A stretch of 64,000 nucleotides of DNA, taken from positions 27,836,488 through 27,900,487 of the forward strand of contig CM039464.1 of the NCBI GenBank assembly GCA_022414725.1, in the 5' to 3' direction. This DNA comes from Microglena sp. YARC. Its lineage: Eukaryota; Chlorophyta; Chlorophyceae; Chlamydomonadales; Chlamydomonadaceae. Position 1 is the first letter of the stretch. Each line of letters starts with the position of its first letter. The notes under the pieces were generated by a model, which searched no databases, was not told the origin of the DNA, and saw only the letters and a program-made list of their open reading frames with translations. The position numbers and the translations under genes were made by a program. Of the stretch, positions 58,920-64,000 are shown in pieces.

Positions 58920-60230
58920 AGCCTCGCACGGCTTAGATGTTCTTACGTCCGTAATTCCATCCTATTAATATCGCCTAGACATGACATACAATGCTTGTAA
59001 CAAAGCGTGCGCCTTGTCTCCAAGATTGCTGGTGGTTACTGATTCGATTAGGGAATAAAGAATTTCAGCCCAGGAGGTGGCCAGGGGGCAATCTTTGGTG
59101 ACGAGGTTCCGGAGCAAAACTTGTAGGCAAGTATTGTCGTATCTTTACCCTCTTGAGTAGTTTTCTGTGTATGTCTCCTTGCCCCCGTCTAAAAAGACCT
59201 GTTCGGGGAGTTCATCTGTCCAGTTGCCCGGGGTACCATAGGGGCCTTTTTTTACGGTGTGATTCGGCGGAAAGTGCAGTCATTAGACTTCTCACATTGT
59301 GGCTTGTGCCATATCAAGTCAATTTTGGCCCTATCAAATGGCACCGCAAAACCCTAGTTTAACGACCATGGCCTTGGTGGTATCGCACTGAGTATCTCTG
59401 TTGTCGTACCAGCTACTCTCACTCGTCGCACCATGTAGTGAGCCAAGAACCAGTTGTGGAAAAGGGTCATGTCTTATGCAGGCTTATTAAAAAAAATTGT
59501 ACTGGAATGTCGTATCCAGGCTTTTTCGGGAGTACAAGCAAATATTCAAATCGTGCTGAAGTCAATATCCCAACCATGGCATGATCGGCTTTGGTATCTT
59601 TGAGAAACAATCTATTGAATACATTCGTTGAATATTACTACTTTTACTGCCGGAGACGACAAATAGTGAAATAGCCAACATGCCTACTGAACTAACTAAG
59701 CTATGTAACCAACTTGAACTTGGTGAATAGCTTCAGCCAGCAATTTGGCTGCTCGCTGTCTTCGGCATTAAAACAAACCAGGAAAGTTGTGAAACTACTA
59801 AACTACTACCGTAGAAACTACAACTAGGGCCCCCTAACTACAACCATGTTACCAACTACCAACTACTTGGCAAGTTCAAATAGTAGATACCAGTACTCCG
59901 GTAGGTAGTACATGTGGATGTAGGTGGGTGGTGTGGGTTCAGTGCTTGTTAAAAGGCACATTGGACGCATTGAAAGAACACGATATCAACTAATCAGTTA
60001 GTCAGTCAGCCAGAATCAGAATAGACAGAATAGAATAGGGTAGGCGTGATTATTCTTGTTTGATTACATAGCTTGGTCAAGTCCGTGCAATACCCGCAAG
60101 AACCACAGAGCACACTAAACTTCTCTGTGTGTAACGGAACATAAAATTAAGATCATCATGGATGGTAAGGACGCGCTTCGGATATTAAGGCTGCTCGCTA
60201 AATGGGCTTGATTATTTTGTTTTGATTGCA
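58920..60230. other. Intergenic region after NACA
   Basis: Contains the NACA 3' UTR, an AGGAGGTGG motif near 59070, and a TTGAACTTGGTGAATAGC family copy (59708-59772). No gene is supported. Confidence 0.5.
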
Positions 60231-60234
60231 TGGT

Positions 60235-60960
60235 TAGTTTAGGGTTTAGGGTTACCCTAAACTCAAGGCCACACTCCTCAGAGACAGACACCATGACTGG
60301 GACGTGGATCGCTGACCTAGACTACTATCTGATGCATAATGGGTGCATAGTTATTAAGGCCACACTCCTTAGAGACAGACACCATGACTGGGACTTGGAT
60401 CGCTAACCTATACTACTATCTGATGCATAGTGGGTGCATAGTTACGGCCACACTCCTCAGAGACAGACACCATGCCTGGGACATGGATCGCTGACCTATA
60501 CTACTATCTAATACATAACGGGTGCATACTTAAGGCTGCACTCTTCAGAGACAGACACAATGACTCGCACATTGATCCCACTCTCGCTGACCTATTCTTC
60601 TGCAAGGTACATCATGGGTGCATAGTTAAGGCTGCACTCCTCAGAGACACACCGACTGAGACGCTGATCGCTGATCTAGACTACTATCTGGTACATAATA
60701 GGTTCACAGTTAAGGTTGCACTCCTCAGAGGCACACTGACTGAGACGTTGATTGCTGACCAAGACCACCTTATGATACACTATGCGTGCATAGTTATTAA
60801 GGCCACACTCCTCAGAGACACACACCACGCCTGAGACATGGATCGCTGACCTATACTACTATCTGATACATAATGGGTTCATAGTTAAGGCTGCACTCTT
60901 CAGAGACAGAAACAATGACTTGCACATTGATCCCGCTCTGGCTGACTTTGCTGGCCAAGA
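60235..60960 (+). repeat. Tandem repeat of about 100-115 bp units
   Basis: Six to seven units around CACACTCCTCAGAGACAGAC, GGATCGCTGACCTA and TACTATCTGATGCATAA. A 120-codon frame stays open through several units, but the units vary in length and the frame is probably incidental. The last unit runs into the candidate exon at about 60940. Confidence 0.8.
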
Positions 60961-61212
60961 TTGGCATGTAAATGAATTCAATGTTCACACCATCCATCCA
61001 CTGCGCGCCCTTCATTGCGTCCACCTCCACACAAGTGCTCATGCGCGAGACTTCCTGTCCCCACACGGTATCCTCGTGTGGTGGGTCGGTGCAAGGGGGA
61101 CCAGGGAACTGAGCAGGAGACGGGACCAGGTCATTGTTGTTAAGGAACTCGTTGACTGCTGAGCAAGACTCGCTCGACAGTTTGGGCTGCCTTGGGTTCG
61201 AGTTGAAGAACA
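60940..61212 (-). CDS. Possible internal exon of an unidentified gene
   Basis: On the minus strand, after CACTCCCCAG, an open segment begins TGTTCTTCAACTCGAACCC. It encodes NPRQPKLSSESCSAVNEFLN, DLVPSPAQFPGPPCTDPPHE, DTVWGQEVSRMSTCVEVDAM and KGAQWMDGVNIEFIYMPIL. It is less repetitive and more protein-like in composition than its surroundings. A weak donor (GCAAA|gtcagc) lies near 60953. No family is recognised and no partner exon was found. Confidence 0.3.
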
Positions 61213-62430
61213 CTGGGGAGTGGGGGGGGGGGGGAGGGGATCATTATCAGTGGGATGTCTTACATTACATTACATTGTCATCACGGGGACTATTGCTAGC
61301 TCCGGCTTATGCTGTGGTGTCCTTAACTTCACGTCCTGAGTGACTGCATTACTCGGATGTAACACTTTCAATTTCAATTTCAATAACGTTGTCATCGACA
61401 GACCATTGTTGACACAAGACACGCCCGCTCCACAACATCCGGGAGGGGTCTTCCACATAATCCTCAAAATAATTATTGATGATTATTTATTTCTTATTAG
61501 GGGTCTTCCAAATAATAATAAAACATATTAATTAGTATTATTTATTTTTATTAAGGGTCTTCCAAATAATCGTCAAAATAAGCTAACAATATCGCAGCAA
61601 TCAGGCAGGGTAGTCATAACGTATTCCATTTATCCATGATTTTTACCATGCAAATGTTCACAGAGATCGGGCAGCTTTGTGGCTCAGTCACAGAAAGCAA
61701 ACTCAAGAATTGTCAGTAGTACTGAGCAGGGGGGGGGGGGGGGGAGGGGGGGGGGGGGGGGGGGGGGGGGGGCAGGAAAGACAGATTTTGGACCGCATGT
61801 TTAATACTGTGTCCGATTCAGATGGGAGTGGAAATTGTGGAAGTTTCGTACATAAGGAGGGGGGAATAAAGTTGAAAAAAACAGTTTTTACCCCCCACCC
61901 CCACCCTCACCCCCATCCACCTAAAATGGGGGTCATTTCGAAATATCTTTTCTTGCCCTATCCCTTTATGCTCTTACATCTTTCATGGGGTTGCCAAACG
62001 TGATTTATCGCAAAATTTAGATTTTTGTCAAAAAAACTTTGGAGACCTCCAACTTCCTGCTCAACTTTATTGTGGGATAACAAAACAATTAATCGGATCC
62101 TGAGGATAAGCTCTAGTTAAAGCGAAGATGAGGTACGACACAGATTATTTTCTGCCCCCCCCCACCCACCCCCCCCCTCCCCCCCCCCCCCCCACCCCCC
62201 TACCCCACCCACCCTGGTACTGAGAAACATTAAACAAGGTTTATGGAGTACAAATAACATTGATGAACTAAAAATAGCATTTATAAACTATAAATAACAT
62301 CAAGGAGGTACAATAAACAATGAGCACCTGAAATGATCGAGAAACTGTAAATATGTTAAGAACGTATAATAAACATGTAGGAACTATAAAACATTGATAT
62401 GAGAAGCAAGGCAAGGCTTCTGGGTATCTA
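61213..62430. other. Intergenic region with homopolymer blocks
   Basis: Poly-G blocks lie at about 61729-61772 and a poly-C/CCCACC block at about 62153-62210. Short AATAATTATT repeats (about 61460-61575) and GAACTATAAATAACAT repeats (about 62240-62395) are present. No gene is supported. Confidence 0.6.
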
Positions 62431-63130
62431 GCCAAAGTGATGATGATGACGACGATGATTACATTTCACCTACTGCCCTACTGGACTCCAAATATGCCCG
62501 CGGCCTGGCGAAGACAATGGGGGGGCTTATGAACATCACAAATCATGTATGTGCCAAATTGTGTAATGATTTCCCCTCACCCCCTGTGGGACAAGAACAT
62601 AAATCTACACGTGGTTATGATCCAATAGAGGAATGCTGAAGCTGGGCCAAGGCGTGCCTCATGCATCAGATAGGCAAGGCGAACACCAAATGCCTCCACG
62701 TTGCAAACTAGGTTGATGGACTGGGTGTCATGGGGGCGTGTTGGATTGGTGAGGTGTTGTATTGGTGAGTGGTGAAAGCGGATGTAAAGCACATTGGATG
62801 TCTTTCTACAACGCGTCTCCATTCTGTTGCTGCATGGCCACGCATGGTGCCGTCTAACTAGTCAACGGGGTTCTGTTCATCGATGTTTATTCATTTTAGC
62901 CCTTCCTATCACAGTTGGGCAAGTCCCTTTAGCCTATTTGGCCTACCCCTGGACTGTAACATGCATACAGCACTTTTATCTGGCAAACAATGCAGCACAT
63001 TTCCCACTGACCCTAAGTGCGCCTCCTCTTTTGAACTGGCAACACAATTTGAACTGAATCCTCGGTATCGCTGGTTTGTGTCTCGAGACCCACCTCCTAC
63101 GGTGAAAAGCTTTTCACAACTCAAAAAAAG
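62431..63130. repeat. Dispersed-repeat composite
   Basis: 62435-62520 is a GCCCTACTGGACTCCAAATA family copy next to GATGAT. 62806-62880 is related to 15355-15420. 62896-62975 is a GGGCAAGTCCCTTTAGCCT copy. 63010-63118 is an inverted AGGAGGTGG family copy. Frames across it are incidental. Confidence 0.6.
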
Positions 63131-63752
63131 CAGGGTAACACATTAGCAGGGTACAGAATCTGTGTTCCTTAGCTGCACCCCACAATTACATTTTTTCAGG
63201 CGAATATATTTGTATGCCGAAGACGGGGAGCATCCAAATTGCTGCCTAAAGTCATGTAACCAAGTTCAAGTTCAAGTTCGGTGCAATCCAGGCTGCTGCA
63301 GGAGTGCTGTTCTGAGAACCTATAATACACATTGAGGAGCTATAAAACAGTGATAAGAGAAACAAGGTAAGAATTATGGGTACCTAGACAAGATGGACTC
63401 CAGGCTGGGGGGCAGCCACCTGTCGGGCATGAACTGTAGCTTGTGAAATTGAAACAGCAGTTTTATCTTGCAAACGGTACTAGCAAGTCTTAGGCAGCTT
63501 TTATTTCTTTTAGCTGCCTAATACTTAAAGTACCGGCCCTCTGTCTCTGGGCGGTACTCCAAGTACCGGCCCTCCAAGTATCGGCCCTGTGTCTCTGGGC
63601 GGTTCTCCAGGTCCGGTTATCTTGCAGTTTTATCTTGCAGCTTTATCTTGCAGTTTTATCTTGCAGTTTTATCTTGCAGTTTTATCTTGCAAACAAACAA
63701 GCTGGCCCCCTCAACCTCACGACTCGTCACAAGGCGTACATTTTAGTTATTT
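63131..63752. repeat. Repeat cluster (inverted family copy, CCGGCCCT and TTTTATCTTGCAG units)
   Basis: About 63210-63290 is an inverted copy of the TTGAACTTGGTTACAT family. 63525-63620 repeats AAGTACCGGCCCTC and GTCTCTGGGCGGT. 63615-63700 has five TTTTATCTTGCAG units. 63690-63745 is an inverted GGCCAGCC copy. Confidence 0.65.
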
Positions 63753-64000
63753 ATCTTGCAAATAAAGCAGCACATTAGCAGGGTAGAGAATATGCAAGCC
63801 ATAGCTGCCCTGCATCCCAATCTGCAGCAAACAAAGTAGCACATTAGCAGGGTAGAGCATATGCATGCCATAGCTGCCCTGCATCCCAATCTGCAGCAAA
63901 CAAAGTAGCACATTAGCAGGGTAGAGCATATGCATGCCATAGCTGCCCTGCATCCCAATCTGCAGCAAACAAAGCAGCACATTAGCAGGGTAGAGAATAT
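63753..64000. repeat. 69-bp tandem repeat running off the window end
   Basis: At least four copies of a unit containing GCACATTAGCAGGGTAGAG, ATGCCATAGCTGCCCTGCAT and CCCAATCTGCAGCAAACAAA, spaced exactly 69 bp. Because 69 is divisible by three, several frames remain open. They should not be called genes. Confidence 0.9.

Noticed and set aside
60472..60834. 120-codon frame in the tandem repeat
   Set aside because: Units vary in length and several neighbouring units break the frame. There is no domain.
63743..63982. Cys-rich 77-79-codon frames at the right edge
   Set aside because: The 69-bp repeat keeps frames open by arithmetic, with identical peptides in each unit.

Overview
The window is nuclear DNA from an intron-rich eukaryote, most likely a green alga of the prasinophyte type. 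The species cannot be fixed from sequence alone. The support is GT-AG introns, scattered CCCTAAA/TTTAGGG (plant-type telomere) motifs, TGTAA motifs downstream of some stops, and a plastid-targeted gene with the two-domain D-Ala-D-Ala ligase architecture known from the plant lineage. No bacterial operon, CRISPR array, rRNA gene or convincing functional tRNA gene was seen.

Five genes can be supported by splicing exons together in phase. (1) At 1121-4093 (+), the 3' end of a WW-domain protein whose start lies before the window. (2) At 6875-17120 (+), a nine-exon METTL18/HPM1 protein-histidine methyltransferase of 377 aa. (3) At 17538-25650 (+), a LAMMER/CLK (plant AFC) dual-specificity kinase of about 463 aa with duplicated 3' exons and a one-base phase conflict at one junction. 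(4) At 55378-33601 (-), a gene of about 21.8 kb whose 16 exons sum to 6723 nt (2240 codons plus stop). It encodes a probable plastid transit peptide, about seven SAP or SAP-like motifs, acidic segments, and a tandem pair of D-Ala-D-Ala-ligase (ATP-grasp) domains with altered active-site motifs. (5) At 55675-58919 (+), a seven-exon nascent-polypeptide-associated complex alpha subunit (NACA, 185 aa), divergent from gene 4 with 296 bp between the two ATGs.

The rest is repeat-dense: minisatellites inside introns, G/C homopolymer runs, polypurine/polypyrimidine blocks, tRNA-derived SINE-like units, AT-palindromic MITE-like elements, foldback elements and other dispersed families. A recurring pattern is that introns hold tandem partial copies of the neighbouring exon's edge, often with its splice site. 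It occurs in the WW, METTL18, kinase and SAP-DDL genes and appears to be a main route of intron growth here.

The most unusual object is the SAP/tandem-DDL fusion. In plants and algae a tandem DDL is known as a plastid peptidoglycan-precursor enzyme. Here it is fused in phase to a long array of nucleic-acid-binding-type motifs behind a transit peptide, and residues normally needed for ligation look substituted. It may be a diverged plastid ATP-grasp protein with a nucleoid- or RNA-linked role rather than a simple ligase. The other genes are housekeeping (ribosomal protein methylation, splicing-factor phosphorylation, nascent-chain handling) with no obvious shared pathway. About 8 kb (25.65-33.6 kb) and the last 5 kb hold mainly repeats, apart from one weak candidate exon at about 60.94-61.21 kb (-).
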